From assembly GCA_902493275.1 (NCBI GenBank), contig CABUOQ010000042.1, positions 1 through 8,678 of the forward strand: DNA of 8,678 bases, written 5' to 3'. Shown piece by piece: positions 1 through 6,698 of this stretch (within the stretch, counting starts at the first letter, position 1; each line of letters starts with the position of its first letter). The notes below the pieces were generated by a model. That model was given only the letters and a program-made list of their open reading frames with translations. It made no database searches and was not told the origin of the DNA. This stretch comes from an uncultured Bacillota bacterium. GTDB lineage: Bacteria; Bacillota_I; Bacilli_A; RFN20; CAG-449. Both the position numbers and the translations under genes were made by a program.

Positions 1-60
1 AGAAAGGAAAAGTTATAAGGTTATTCATATCTTTGAGTAATTTTATAATACAAGGCGTAT

Positions 61-543
61 ATGAGAGTCTTTATTAAAAACAAATTAGTTTCACTTAGAG
101 GAAGTTCATATGTTAAGAATGAACAGAATGATGATGTTTTCTTTGTAAAAGGAAAGTTTTTCTCGATTACAAATGTTAAATATGTTTGTGATATGAAAAA
201 AAATAAATTGTATAAAGTTCGTAATAAATGGTTTAATTTCTTTACGCATAAAGCATACATATATGATGAAAATCATGAACGTATTGCTTGTGTAAAACAT
301 CCTTTTATGGGTGGAAAGAGATTCATCGTTCAAGGATATAAAGATGAAATATTAATTGATGGTGATTTCTTCTCATTAGAATCGACAATTGAAAAAAATG
401 GTAAACCTATTGGAAAAATCAATCGTCAATTTACATTAATCCAAGATGCATTTTCTTTAGAAGCAGATGATGAAGATATTGCTTTTCTCATCGCCTTAGT
501 CATTGCGATAGATAATATAATCGATAAAATTACTAAAAGTTAA
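61..543 (+). CDS. LURP-one-related (YxjI-like) protein
   Basis: This 160-residue cytoplasmic protein has no signal peptide or clear membrane segment. Its pattern fits the LURP-one-related/YxjI family, which has a tubby-like beta-barrel fold. The N-terminus runs FIKNKLVSL, VKGKFF lies near residues 29-34, a GDFFSLE strand near 101-107, and the C-terminus ends with a hydrophobic helix AFLIALVIAIDNI at 141-153. That helix is the family's hallmark. The length (about 160) is normal, so the protein looks complete. The ATG at 61 matches the usual family start; a weak AAGG lies 5 bases before it. A TATAAT-like hexamer at 44-49 would put the transcript start almost on the ATG, so the real promoter may lie outside the window. 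It converges with the hydrolase gene across an 11-base gap. The biochemical role of bacterial members is poorly known. The family call is fairly sure; no function is assigned. Confidence 0.8.
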   Translation: MRVFIKNKLVSLRGSSYVKNEQNDDVFFVKGKFFSITNVKYVCDMKKNKLYKVRNKWFNFFTHKAYIYDENHERIACVKHPFMGGKRFIVQGYKDEILIDGDFFSLESTIEKNGKPIGKINRQFTLIQDAFSLEADDEDIAFLIALVIAIDNIIDKITKS

Positions 544-554
544 AAATAAGGAAA

Positions 555-1376
555 TTATAAATATAAGTGAATAAAAGACATACAATGTGTAAACCATGAT
601 TGAATTTCTTCATAATTTGCACTTTGATTTTTAAATGATGTTATGTCACTAGCTAAAGCTAATCCATGTTGACCACGTGAATACATGTGTAATTCACAGA
701 CTATGTTTTGCTCCACTAGAGCCTTAGCTAAGTTTAGTGAATTAAATGGATGAACATCTTTATCAGTAGAAGTTAGCCAAATAAAGGTTTTTGGAAATTT
801 CTTAAAGATGTGTTTTTCTATTGATAATTTATCAATTAATTCATCATTTTCTTTAGTGATTGTTTTCATCGTATCTAAATGAGTATATTTTTTATCCATG
901 GTAATAACTGGATAGCCTAATAAAAGAAGATCTGGCTTTAACAAGTTTTCTTTTACTTTGAAAAATTCAAGTATTTGAGGATCATCGTATAAAGCGGCAC
1001 AACTTGCAGCAAGATGACCTCCAGCAGAGAAGCCTAATAAGGCAATTTTGTCATCGATAACATGATATTTTTCTGCATTTTTACGAATATAAATAAGTGC
1101 GGCAAATACTTCAATAAGAGGATAAGGATAAGTAAAATCCTTAACGGTGTAAGTTAAACAAAAAGCATTCATATCTTCTTTTAAAAATTGGATAGCAATT
1201 GGCTCATTTTCTCTTTGAGAAATAAATTGATAACCTCCACCTGGAAGAATTAATACCGATTTTCGCTTGCGGTTAGTTGAAAATTCCTCAAAATTATCAG
1301 GACAAAAAGCATCTAAATATACATCATTGATAAGTTGAGGAAAGAATTGTTTTAAATTAATATGTTCGTTAATCAT
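555..1376 (-). CDS. Alpha/beta hydrolase, acetyl-esterase/acetylxylan-esterase-like
   Basis: This 273-residue cytoplasmic serine hydrolase has the full set of alpha/beta-hydrolase marks. An oxyanion-hole region LPGGGY lies at 44-49, the nucleophile elbow GFSAGGH at 115-121 (Ser117), an acidic residue in STDKDVHP at 203-210 (Asp205 or Asp207), and the catalytic His237 in RGQHGLAL. The pattern PGGGY...S.RE.EP followed by NAFCLTYTV is typical of the group often annotated as acetyl-esterase or endo-xylanase B-like, which deacetylates sugars or xylan oligomers; the true substrate cannot be read from the sequence. There is no signal peptide, so it would act on imported oligosaccharides or small esters. 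The ATG at 1376 is preceded by GGAG at 1388-1385, 8 bases away. It is a single gene under its own promoter. The remains of a sugar transporter locus 5 kb away hint at a past carbohydrate context, but no link is shown. Confidence 0.88.
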   Translation of the reverse strand: MINEHINLKQFFPQLINDVYLDAFCPDNFEEFSTNRKRKSVLILPGGGYQFISQRENEPIAIQFLKEDMNAFCLTYTVKDFTYPYPLIEVFAALIYIRKNAEKYHVIDDKIALLGFSAGGHLAASCAALYDDPQILEFFKVKENLLKPDLLLLGYPVITMDKKYTHLDTMKTITKENDELIDKLSIEKHIFKKFPKTFIWLTSTDKDVHPFNSLNLAKALVEQNIVCELHMYSRGQHGLALASDITSFKNQSANYEEIQSWFTHCMSFIHLYL

Positions 1377-1394
1377 AATTTTTTCTCCAAATAA

Positions 1395-1423
1395 ATTATA
1401 TAAATTGTATTTTTTATTGTAAA
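1395..1423 (-). promoter_or_regulatory. Sigma-A-type promoter of the hydrolase gene
   Basis: Read on the minus strand, TTTACA (1423-1418) and a perfect TATAAT (1400-1395) are separated by 17 bases. Transcription would start near 1388, so the leader is only about 12 bases and the ribosome binding site sits almost at the 5' end of the message. Confidence 0.7.
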
Positions 1424-1504
1424 GGGCAATATTTTAATGCGGATGTTTTAACCCAAAATTTTAGATAAGGGGAATATAAAAAAATACAAAATGATTTTTC
1501 TAAC

Positions 1505-1533
1505 TTGACAAGTAAAAAGTTATAAAATAATAT
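1505..1533 (+). promoter_or_regulatory. Strong sigma-A-type promoter of the lipoprotein operon
   Basis: A perfect -35 TTGACA (1505-1510), a 17-base spacer and -10 TAATAT (1528-1533, one mismatch) make this the best promoter in the window. The transcript would start near 1540, giving an unusually long leader of about 150 bases before the ATG at 1692. Confidence 0.8.
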
Positions 1534-1539
1534 TTAGTT

Positions 1540-1691
1540 GTATGGAATATATATACGCTCTTAATAACATTTACAAATATAAATTTATTTGTTATATAGG
1601 GGTGTTATCACTAAAAAAACAGCAACAGTAATCTTGAATGTGTTGCTTTTTTTTTGTTTATTAACATCGCCTAAAAAAAGAAAGGATGTTT
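1540..1691 (+). ncRNA. Structured 5' leader of the lipoprotein operon (possible attenuator, class unknown)
   Basis: Several helices can be drawn by eye. ACAAATA (1573-1579) pairs with TATTTGT (1586-1592), and around it ATAACA (1564-1569) can pair with TGTTAT (1603-1608). A second choice pairs GGTGTTA (1601-1607) with TAACATC (1662-1668), a helix that would enclose the terminator. The same downstream segment (AACATC, 1663-1668) can instead pair with GATGTT (1685-1690), next to the ribosome binding site. These helices exclude one another, which is the logic of an attenuator or riboswitch. It matches no riboswitch class I know, and no folding energy was computed. A plain leader with a leaky terminator is the simpler alternative. 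Confidence 0.4.
1613..1655 (+). terminator. Intrinsic terminator inside the operon leader
   Basis: The stem AGCAACA (1621-1627) with TGTTGCT (1641-1647) has a 13-base loop and is followed by a run of nine T (1647-1655). An A-run at 1613-1619 faces the T-run, so it could also work in reverse. It lies about 75 bases downstream of the predicted transcript start and before the first gene, so reading it through is needed to express the operon from that promoter. Confidence 0.7.
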
Positions 1692-3815
1692 ATGAAAAAA
1701 AGAAAAATCTTAGCCACTTTATTTATGTCAACGATGATGTTTATGACAGGATGTCAAGGCAATGTCACTTCATCAAATCAATCATCATCTACTACTTCAA
1801 CTCAATCTTCAGTTGTTGATCCAGTAGGTATTAACATTACCTCTGATGGTGATGTAACTTCTCTTGAAGTTGGTAAAACTTTAAAATTGAATGCGGTTGT
1901 TCTTCCTGAAGGAGCAGATCAAAATGTTGTATGGTCTACATCTAGCGAAGAAATAGCGACGGTGAATGAAGAAGGTGTAGTTACTGCAGTTAAAGTAGGT
2001 AATGTCTTAATAACCGCTACATCTACTAAAAAATCAGAAATAAAAAAAGAATTTGCTCTTCAAATAACTCCTAAAGCAGTTGTAGAAGTAACTCCTGAAT
2101 CAATTAGTATTACTACTAATGATAATGTTACATCATTAAAAGCTGGAGCAACTTTACAATTAAATGCCAAAGTTTTACCAGAAGGAGCCTCTCAAGAAGT
2201 TCAATGGTCATCTAGTGATATAGCAAAGGCAACAGTCAGTGCTTCTGGAGTTGTTAAAGGTATATTAGAAGGAGAAGTAACAATAACCGCTACTTCTAAA
2301 AAATTAGATACGGTAAAGCAAGAAATTAAATTAACAATTGAAAAAGCAGATGATGTTACTACTACTGTCGATTGGGAAAATACCGCAGTTACAACGCATG
2401 ATGAATTTGTAAACGCTGAAAAGAACGCTCCAATTAAAGCTAAAGGAAAAGTTGTATATGTCACACCATTATCTAATGATGGAACAGTTAATTACTATAT
2501 GCAAAATGGTACTGAGGGCTATTATATTTATAAACAAAATCTTTCAAACTTCAATGTTGAAGTTGGTAAATCTTATGAAGTCGGAGGATTTTATAAATAT
2601 TATAATGGAACATCAGAAATTGTTGATGTTGAATATTTAAAAGAAGTTCAAGAGAATATCGATGTGACTATTGTTGATATTTCTAATATGGCAGTATTAA
2701 ATAATACAGAAATGAAACCTCATCAAGATGCTTATATTGAAATTAAAAACGCGACAATAAAGAGCAAACCATCAGACTACACTAAAGCTTATAGTGTTAC
2801 AGTTACTACTGGCGATAATGATATTGCAATGCGTATTAATCCTTCTGAAATGACTGGAGATGAATTTGATGCAATCACTTCAAAATTAAGTGCTTCTCCT
2901 GTAGGAACAACAGTTTCTTTCAAAGGATTCCTCACAGCTTTTGGTTATGGTAAAGCTACTAATCAAATTCAAGTTGTAAGATCAGAAGATCTTTCCTTGC
3001 AAGAAGCATCATCTCAAGACCTTGTCAATGCGGCAATAGAAAATTTATATTTACAAAATAGTATTGAAAAAGATGTTAACAGTATCACTTTACCAACAAA
3101 GATTGAAGGATTTGATGATGTTAGCGTTACTTGGAGCAGTTCTAATGAAATAGTAATTACTAACTCTGGAAGTGTTACTCATCAAGCAAACGATGTTGAA
3201 GTTACTTTAACAGCGACTGTTTCTCATGGTACTTCAAGTGCTCAAAAGAGTTTTGTGGTTAATGTATTTGGTAATAACGTATCATTTAATCTTAATCACT
3301 TATTATCTTTAGAAGATGCTGCAGAAGCAAATAGCTATGGCGTAAGTGCTACAAAGCCTTCTTATGATGATAAAGGAAATAACCAAGTTAAATTAGGATT
3401 TGATGGTCAAGGAAATATAGATCAACGTACTTGGCAATTAAGAAATGCTTTAATTGCTGGTTCAGATTCAGATCGTAAAAATGGTAACTTCTCTATTCGT
3501 ATGCAACAAAATGCAGTTCAAGAATCATCTGGAAGAATTGAATTATGCGAAGATTTATCATTTGATTATTTAGAATTCAAAGCTGGTATATATGGTAACA
3601 ATAGTTTGGGTGTTGTTTTAAAAATATATTATTCAACAGATTCCGGTTCAACTTGGACTTATACAAATAAATCTTATACGATTAATACTCGCTCATTAGA
3701 AACTATTCGTTTAGCTATTCCAGTAAGTACAACAGGACGTGTGGCTATTGAATTTGTATCCGGAACAGGAACAAGAGTTAATATTGATGATATTTCACTT
3801 TTGAAGGCAATTTAA
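1692..3815 (+). CDS. Surface lipoprotein with Big2 domains, OB-fold-like region and C-terminal beta-sandwich-like region
   Basis: This 707-residue lipoprotein would be anchored on the outer face of the membrane. The signal peptide begins MKKRKI, and the lipobox ends MTGC with lipidated Cys21; a Ser/Thr-rich linker follows to about residue 43. Then come two bacterial Ig-like (Big2) domains at about 44-127 and 131-217, each with the LPEGA...W.(S) and VKGxxxGxxxITATS patterns. Residues about 222-438 look like one or two OB folds of the type attached to extracellular nucleases. A further atypical Ig-like domain spans about 443-527. The C-terminal region (530-707) resembles a jelly-roll module ending in RVNIDDISL. 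No catalytic motif is visible, so a binding or scaffold role is likely. The ATG at 1692 is preferred over the one at 1686 because AGAAAGGA (1679-1686) then stands 5 bases away. It is the first gene of an operon; only one base separates its stop from the next ATG. The OB-fold and C-terminal assignments are by eye. Confidence 0.82.
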   Translation: MKKRKILATLFMSTMMFMTGCQGNVTSSNQSSSTTSTQSSVVDPVGINITSDGDVTSLEVGKTLKLNAVVLPEGADQNVVWSTSSEEIATVNEEGVVTAVKVGNVLITATSTKKSEIKKEFALQITPKAVVEVTPESISITTNDNVTSLKAGATLQLNAKVLPEGASQEVQWSSSDIAKATVSASGVVKGILEGEVTITATSKKLDTVKQEIKLTIEKADDVTTTVDWENTAVTTHDEFVNAEKNAPIKAKGKVVYVTPLSNDGTVNYYMQNGTEGYYIYKQNLSNFNVEVGKSYEVGGFYKYYNGTSEIVDVEYLKEVQENIDVTIVDISNMAVLNNTEMKPHQDAYIEIKNATIKSKPSDYTKAYSVTVTTGDNDIAMRINPSEMTGDEFDAITSKLSASPVGTTVSFKGFLTAFGYGKATNQIQVVRSEDLSLQEASSQDLVNAAIENLYLQNSIEKDVNSITLPTKIEGFDDVSVTWSSSNEIVITNSGSVTHQANDVEVTLTATVSHGTSSAQKSFVVNVFGNNVSFNLNHLLSLEDAAEANSYGVSATKPSYDDKGNNQVKLGFDGQGNIDQRTWQLRNALIAGSDSDRKNGNFSIRMQQNAVQESSGRIELCEDLSFDYLEFKAGIYGNNSLGVVLKIYYSTDSGSTWTYTNKSYTINTRSLETIRLAIPVSTTGRVAIEFVSGTGTRVNIDDISLLKAI
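1821..2072 (+). repeat. Big2 Ig-like domain copy 1
   Basis: This is the first of three related Ig-like domain copies (residues about 44-127 of the first lipoprotein). It shares the LPEGADQ...VVW.TS core and the late GVVTAVKVGN...ITATS strand with copies at 2082-2342 and 3937-4197. Confidence 0.75.
2082..2342 (+). repeat. Big2 Ig-like domain copy 2
   Basis: Residues about 131-217 of the first lipoprotein. The segments LPEGASQEVQWSSSD and GVVKGILEGEVTITATSKK line up closely with copy 1, which suggests a tandem domain duplication. Confidence 0.75.
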
Positions 3816-3816
3816 A

Positions 3817-5322
3817 ATGAAAAAAAAACTTAGTATCATACTTGTTTTAAGCACATTTTTAACTGGAATATTTGCTTGTAATTCAACATCTAATTCGTCT
3901 TTATCAAGTTCTTCAATAAGTGAAAGCAAAGAAGTACTTCCAACTTCAATTGAAATTGAAAAAGATAATGTTAATTTGACAGAAGTCACAATCAATGTTG
4001 ATCAAGAATATCCGCTAAGTGTTAAAGTAACTCCCCAAGAAGCTTCTGATGAAGTCTTTTGGAAGAGCTCAGATCCAAGCATTTGCAGTGTTTCTACAAA
4101 TGGGGTTCTTAAAGGATTAAAAGAAGGTAGTGTTATTATTAGTGCAACATCTTTAAAAGCTGACTATATAAGTAAGAGCATTTTCGTTAAAGTAACTACA
4201 CCTGTTCAACAATTAGGTGTAGGAACAGGCTTAACATCTGATGATCCAATATTTAAAGGAAATGAAGGCAAAGATGAACCTCTAGAAATATACTTTATCG
4301 AAATGCAACATATCTATGCTGATTCCATTTTCATAAAAAAGGGTAATGTCGAAGTCTTAATTGATTCAGGATATGAATATGATGGACAATTTGTGGGTAA
4401 GTTTATTGATGAACATCTTTCTGATGGAAGACTTGATTTATTGATGGCTAGCCATAGTGATGGCGATCATATAAATGGATTTGATAATGCTTTAAAAAAT
4501 GTTGATAACGTCTCTTTAATGATTGATTATGGAGGAGTTGGTGGCGGTTGTGTTAAACACGCTAGAGATAAATATGTCCCGCTAGGAGGAACATATCATT
4601 CAGCAATTGATTGCGCTAGTTTATCAAATGGAGCTAGCAATCGTTATTATCTAACTTCTGAATTTTATTTCGATGTATTAAATACTGGAAGATATATTTC
4701 AAATAGCGATGGTAATGCGGGCAATGCTAATTCACTCGCGGTTATTTTCTATTATCGTGATTTTAAATTCTTTACAGCAGGTGATTTAACAACTGATTCT
4801 GAAAGTTCGTTAATGAGAAATGAAGTATTGCCAGAAGTCACGTTATATAAAGCTTCACATCATGGCTCACATGGTAGTAATTCTCAAGAATTGCTTGATA
4901 CATTAAATCCTAAAGGCGTAGCAATTTCAGCTGCTAGAGCAGGAAATTATAATGCTACTCCAGGACCAGCATCTAAAGATAATACATATAATTTAGATGC
5001 TAAAAGCGGACATCCTGCCGCCGCGGCGATTGAAAGAATTTATAAGGCACCTAATATTTCTAAAAACTTAAATGTTTATTGGAACGCTGTTAATGGAACA
5101 ATGAAATTCACTACATATGGGGAAGATAGTTTTGAATTTGCTGGTTCAGAGACGATGCGTGGATATTATGATTTAACTTTAACTGATAATGTTCCTGTTT
5201 GGGATGACTCGATTAATAATTTTAAAAATAAAGTTACTGGCGAAGAGAATAAAAAATTCCATGAGACAAAAGCTTTTGCTTTTAGAAATTATCAACAATA
5301 TCTTCCTGATTGGGCTAAATAA
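3817..5322 (+). CDS. Lipoprotein with Big2 domain and ComEC/Rec2-type metallo-beta-lactamase domain
   Basis: This 501-residue lipoprotein has a signal peptide ending GIFAC (lipidated Cys21), then a Ser-rich linker, one Big2 domain (about 41-127) and a metallo-beta-lactamase-fold hydrolase domain (about 155-430). The domain's metal-binding signature is SHSDGDH at 212-218 (His213, Asp215, Asp217, His218). AGDL at 321-324 supplies the bridging Asp323, SHHGSHG at 347-353 follows, and a late SGHP carries His399. The D...SIFI then LIDSG opening and the SHHGS motif are typical of the C-terminal domain of the DNA-uptake protein ComEC and its stand-alone secreted relatives, which act as nucleases or phosphodiesterases. 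No ComEC membrane domain is present. The usual GQGD loop is replaced by QHIYADS. A GAAGG ribosome site lies within the end of the upstream gene, 9 bases before the ATG, so the pair is probably translationally coupled. Enzyme class is likely; substrate is inference. Confidence 0.87.
   Translation: MKKKLSIILVLSTFLTGIFACNSTSNSSLSSSSISESKEVLPTSIEIEKDNVNLTEVTINVDQEYPLSVKVTPQEASDEVFWKSSDPSICSVSTNGVLKGLKEGSVIISATSLKADYISKSIFVKVTTPVQQLGVGTGLTSDDPIFKGNEGKDEPLEIYFIEMQHIYADSIFIKKGNVEVLIDSGYEYDGQFVGKFIDEHLSDGRLDLLMASHSDGDHINGFDNALKNVDNVSLMIDYGGVGGGCVKHARDKYVPLGGTYHSAIDCASLSNGASNRYYLTSEFYFDVLNTGRYISNSDGNAGNANSLAVIFYYRDFKFFTAGDLTTDSESSLMRNEVLPEVTLYKASHHGSHGSNSQELLDTLNPKGVAISAARAGNYNATPGPASKDNTYNLDAKSGHPAAAAIERIYKAPNISKNLNVYWNAVNGTMKFTTYGEDSFEFAGSETMRGYYDLTLTDNVPVWDDSINNFKNKVTGEENKKFHETKAFAFRNYQQYLPDWAK
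3937..4197 (+). repeat. Big2 Ig-like domain copy 3
   Basis: Residues about 41-127 of the metallo-beta-lactamase lipoprotein. The segments TPQEASDEVFWKSSD and GVLKGLKEGSVIISATS align with the two copies in the preceding gene, so the neighbouring proteins share a stalk-like module. Confidence 0.7.
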
Positions 5323-5335
5323 ATTACTAATTTAT

Positions 5336-5368
5336 AAAGGATTTAGAATTATCTAAGTCCTTTTTATT
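5336..5368 (+). terminator. Intrinsic terminator closing the lipoprotein operon
   Basis: A 12-pair stem joins AAAGGATTTAGA (5336-5347) to TCTAAGTCCTTT (5352-5363) with one T-G wobble and an ATTA loop, and runs into a T-rich tract. It lies 13 bases after the stop codon, so the EEP gene downstream likely has its own promoter. Confidence 0.9.
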
Positions 5369-5436
5369 TTACTTAGCAATAATAATATTTATTTTATTTT
5401 TGATTAAGGATAAAATAATAAGTAGAGGTATTTTTT
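5369..5436 (+). promoter_or_regulatory. Likely promoter region of the EEP gene (weak match)
   Basis: After the terminator the sequence is nearly all A and T. TAATAT (5383-5388) and TAAAAT (5411-5416) could be -10 boxes, but neither has a good -35 hexamer at the right distance. AGAGG (5424-5428), 8 bases before the ATG, is the ribosome binding site. Confidence 0.35.
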
Positions 5437-6603
5437 ATGAAAAAAGGTTTAAAAATAGCTTTAACAACAATCTTATCAGTTGTTGGAGTTGTAGTATTAG
5501 TCGTTGGAGGATATGTCGCTTATGTAGCAATTAGCTATAATCGTATCGCGGATAATTTGATATTAGATGTGATATCAAAATCAAATCTAGATAAATTAGA
5601 GTCAGAAAAAGAATATTCTATTACGACATATAATATTGGTTTTGGAGCTTATTCACAAGATTATACTTTTTTCTTAGATGAAGGAATTGAATTAGATGGA
5701 AGTAAAACTACTGGCAAAAATTCTAAGGGAAAATCTAAACAAGAAGTGCAATATAATACTGATGGCGCTATCGCGTTGATAAAAGAATTAAATCCAGATT
5801 TTTCTTTATTTCAAGAAGTTGATACTGATTCAACTAGGAGTTATCATATAAATCAAAATGATTTAATTGGTAAAGCTTTTGATGATTATGATTTGACTCA
5901 TGCAGTTAATTTCCATAGCGCATATTTAGCTTATCCTTTTAACGATATGCATGGTAAATCAAATGCAGGAATAACTACAATTTCAAAATATAAAATTAAT
6001 AACGCTGTTAGAAAGAAATTTACTGTTTCGACATCATTCTCTAAGTTTTTTGATTTAGATCGTTGTTTCAGTGTTAATGAACTTAGCGTTGATAATGATA
6101 AAAAATTATATTTAATTAATGTTCATATGTCGGCGTATGATGAAGGCGGAGTGATTAGAAAAGCTCAGCGAGAGGAATTAAATACCTTTTTAACTGAAGC
6201 ATCTTCTAATGGTGATTATGTGATTGTAGGTGGTGATTATAATCACGATTTATTAACTTATAATCCAGAATATAACTATGATATCAATAATATTCCATTT
6301 AAAGATTATATAGGACAATTAAAACCAGATTGGCTTCAATATTTCTATGAAAGTGATGGTAGTGTTGATTTGACTGATGGTTTTAAAGTTGTTGCAAGTG
6401 ACAATGCACCTACTTGTCGAAGCGCTGATACAACATGGGAAATAGGTCATAGTTATGTAGCTACAATTGATGGTTTTATCATTTCAAACAACGTGGAAGT
6501 TAGTAGCGTTAGAACAATAGTTTCTAAAAATGGTAATAAAGGATTAGAACATTTTGCATATAGTGATCACGATCCTGTTTATATGACATTTAAATTAAAA
6601 TAA
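5437..6603 (+). CDS. Membrane-anchored endonuclease/exonuclease/phosphatase (DNase I-like) family enzyme
   Basis: This 388-residue enzyme has one N-terminal membrane helix (about residues 8-33), preceded by KKGLK and without a lipobox, so the catalytic domain probably faces outward. The EEP motifs come in order: TTYNIGFG (Asn66), QEVD (metal-binding Glu127), NVHMSAY (His230), GGDYNHDL (Asp267, Asn269), and the C-terminal SDHDP with Asp377 and catalytic His378. The segments DSTRSYH, GKSNAGI and DRCF match a family of about 350-400 residues common in Clostridia and Bacilli, usually annotated only as EEP hydrolase. All key residues are present, so activity on a phosphodiester or phosphomonoester is expected. 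DNA, RNA, nucleotides or lipid head groups are all possible. Position next to a ComEC-type hydrolase and an OB-fold-like lipoprotein favours extracellular nucleic acid, by inference. It is separated from them by a terminator and is not in the same transcript unless there is read-through. Confidence 0.9.
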   Translation: MKKGLKIALTTILSVVGVVVLVVGGYVAYVAISYNRIADNLILDVISKSNLDKLESEKEYSITTYNIGFGAYSQDYTFFLDEGIELDGSKTTGKNSKGKSKQEVQYNTDGAIALIKELNPDFSLFQEVDTDSTRSYHINQNDLIGKAFDDYDLTHAVNFHSAYLAYPFNDMHGKSNAGITTISKYKINNAVRKKFTVSTSFSKFFDLDRCFSVNELSVDNDKKLYLINVHMSAYDEGGVIRKAQREELNTFLTEASSNGDYVIVGGDYNHDLLTYNPEYNYDINNIPFKDYIGQLKPDWLQYFYESDGSVDLTDGFKVVASDNAPTCRSADTTWEIGHSYVATIDGFIISNNVEVSSVRTIVSKNGNKGLEHFAYSDHDPVYMTFKLK

Positions 6604-6634
6604 AAAATATTGGATCGTAAATAATTTTTACTAA

Positions 6635-6663
6635 TTGCAATGTAACCGGTTTTATTATATATT
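6635..6663 (+). promoter_or_regulatory. Promoter of the broken LacI/ABC locus, with operator in the spacer
   Basis: TTGCAA (6635-6640), a 17-base spacer and TATATT (6658-6663) form a plausible sigma-A promoter. The cre-like operator lies wholly within the spacer, the usual layout for repression by a LacI-family protein. Confidence 0.5.
6641..6654 (+). promoter_or_regulatory. LacI/CcpA-family operator (cre-like)
   Basis: The 14 bases have AACCGGTT (6644-6651), a perfect palindrome, at the centre, and match the catabolite-responsive-element pattern TGWAANCGNTNWCA at 13 of 14 positions (T in place of C at position 13). It probably bound the LacI-type regulator whose remnant follows, or CcpA. 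Confidence 0.55.
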
Positions 6664-6671
6664 TAAAGTAT

Positions 6672-6687
6672 AGTTAAAGGTTTAACT
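6672..6687. repeat. Perfect inverted repeat at the transcript start
   Basis: AGTTAAA and TTTAACT flank a GG spacer. The repeat spans roughly +1 to +18 of the predicted transcript and lies directly before the AGGTGA ribosome site of the LacI remnant. It could be a second operator; chance is also possible in such AT-rich sequence. Confidence 0.35.
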
Positions 6688-6698
6688 TAGGTGAAAAT

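Larger units (their letters stand above)
1377..1691. other. Divergent intergenic region between the hydrolase and the lipoprotein operon
   Basis: This gene-free stretch of about 315 bases holds two outward promoters and, on the right, a leader of about 150 bases for the + strand operon that contains an intrinsic terminator and several helices (listed separately). Between the promoters (about 1424-1504) I see only AT-rich sequence and no clear operator. A 76-codon reading frame across 1589-1819 is not coding: it crosses the terminator and overlaps the lipoprotein in another frame. Confidence 0.7.

Noticed and set aside
44..49. TATAAT as promoter of the LURP-one gene
   Set aside because: No matching -35 hexamer, and the transcript would begin almost at the ATG, leaving the AAGG site untranscribed.
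21..333. Two minus-strand frames under the LURP-one gene
   Set aside because: Both are antisense shadows rich in Phe/Ile as expected from the AT-rich sense gene.
1686..1691. Upstream ATG of the first lipoprotein
   Set aside because: It overlaps the ribosome binding site AGAAAGGA; the ATG at 1692 has proper spacing and gives a standard MKKRKI signal peptide.
1589..1819. Possible 76-codon + strand gene
   Set aside because: It crosses the leader terminator and overlaps the lipoprotein in another frame; no ribosome site or protein family pattern.
2201..2464. 87-codon frame on the minus strand
   Set aside because: Shadow of the lipoprotein coding strand; no promoter, ribosome site or recognisable domain.
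3795..3995. 66-codon frame on the minus strand across the two-lipoprotein junction
   Set aside because: Antisense to the signal peptide and Ser-rich linker of a convincing gene; composition explained by that gene.
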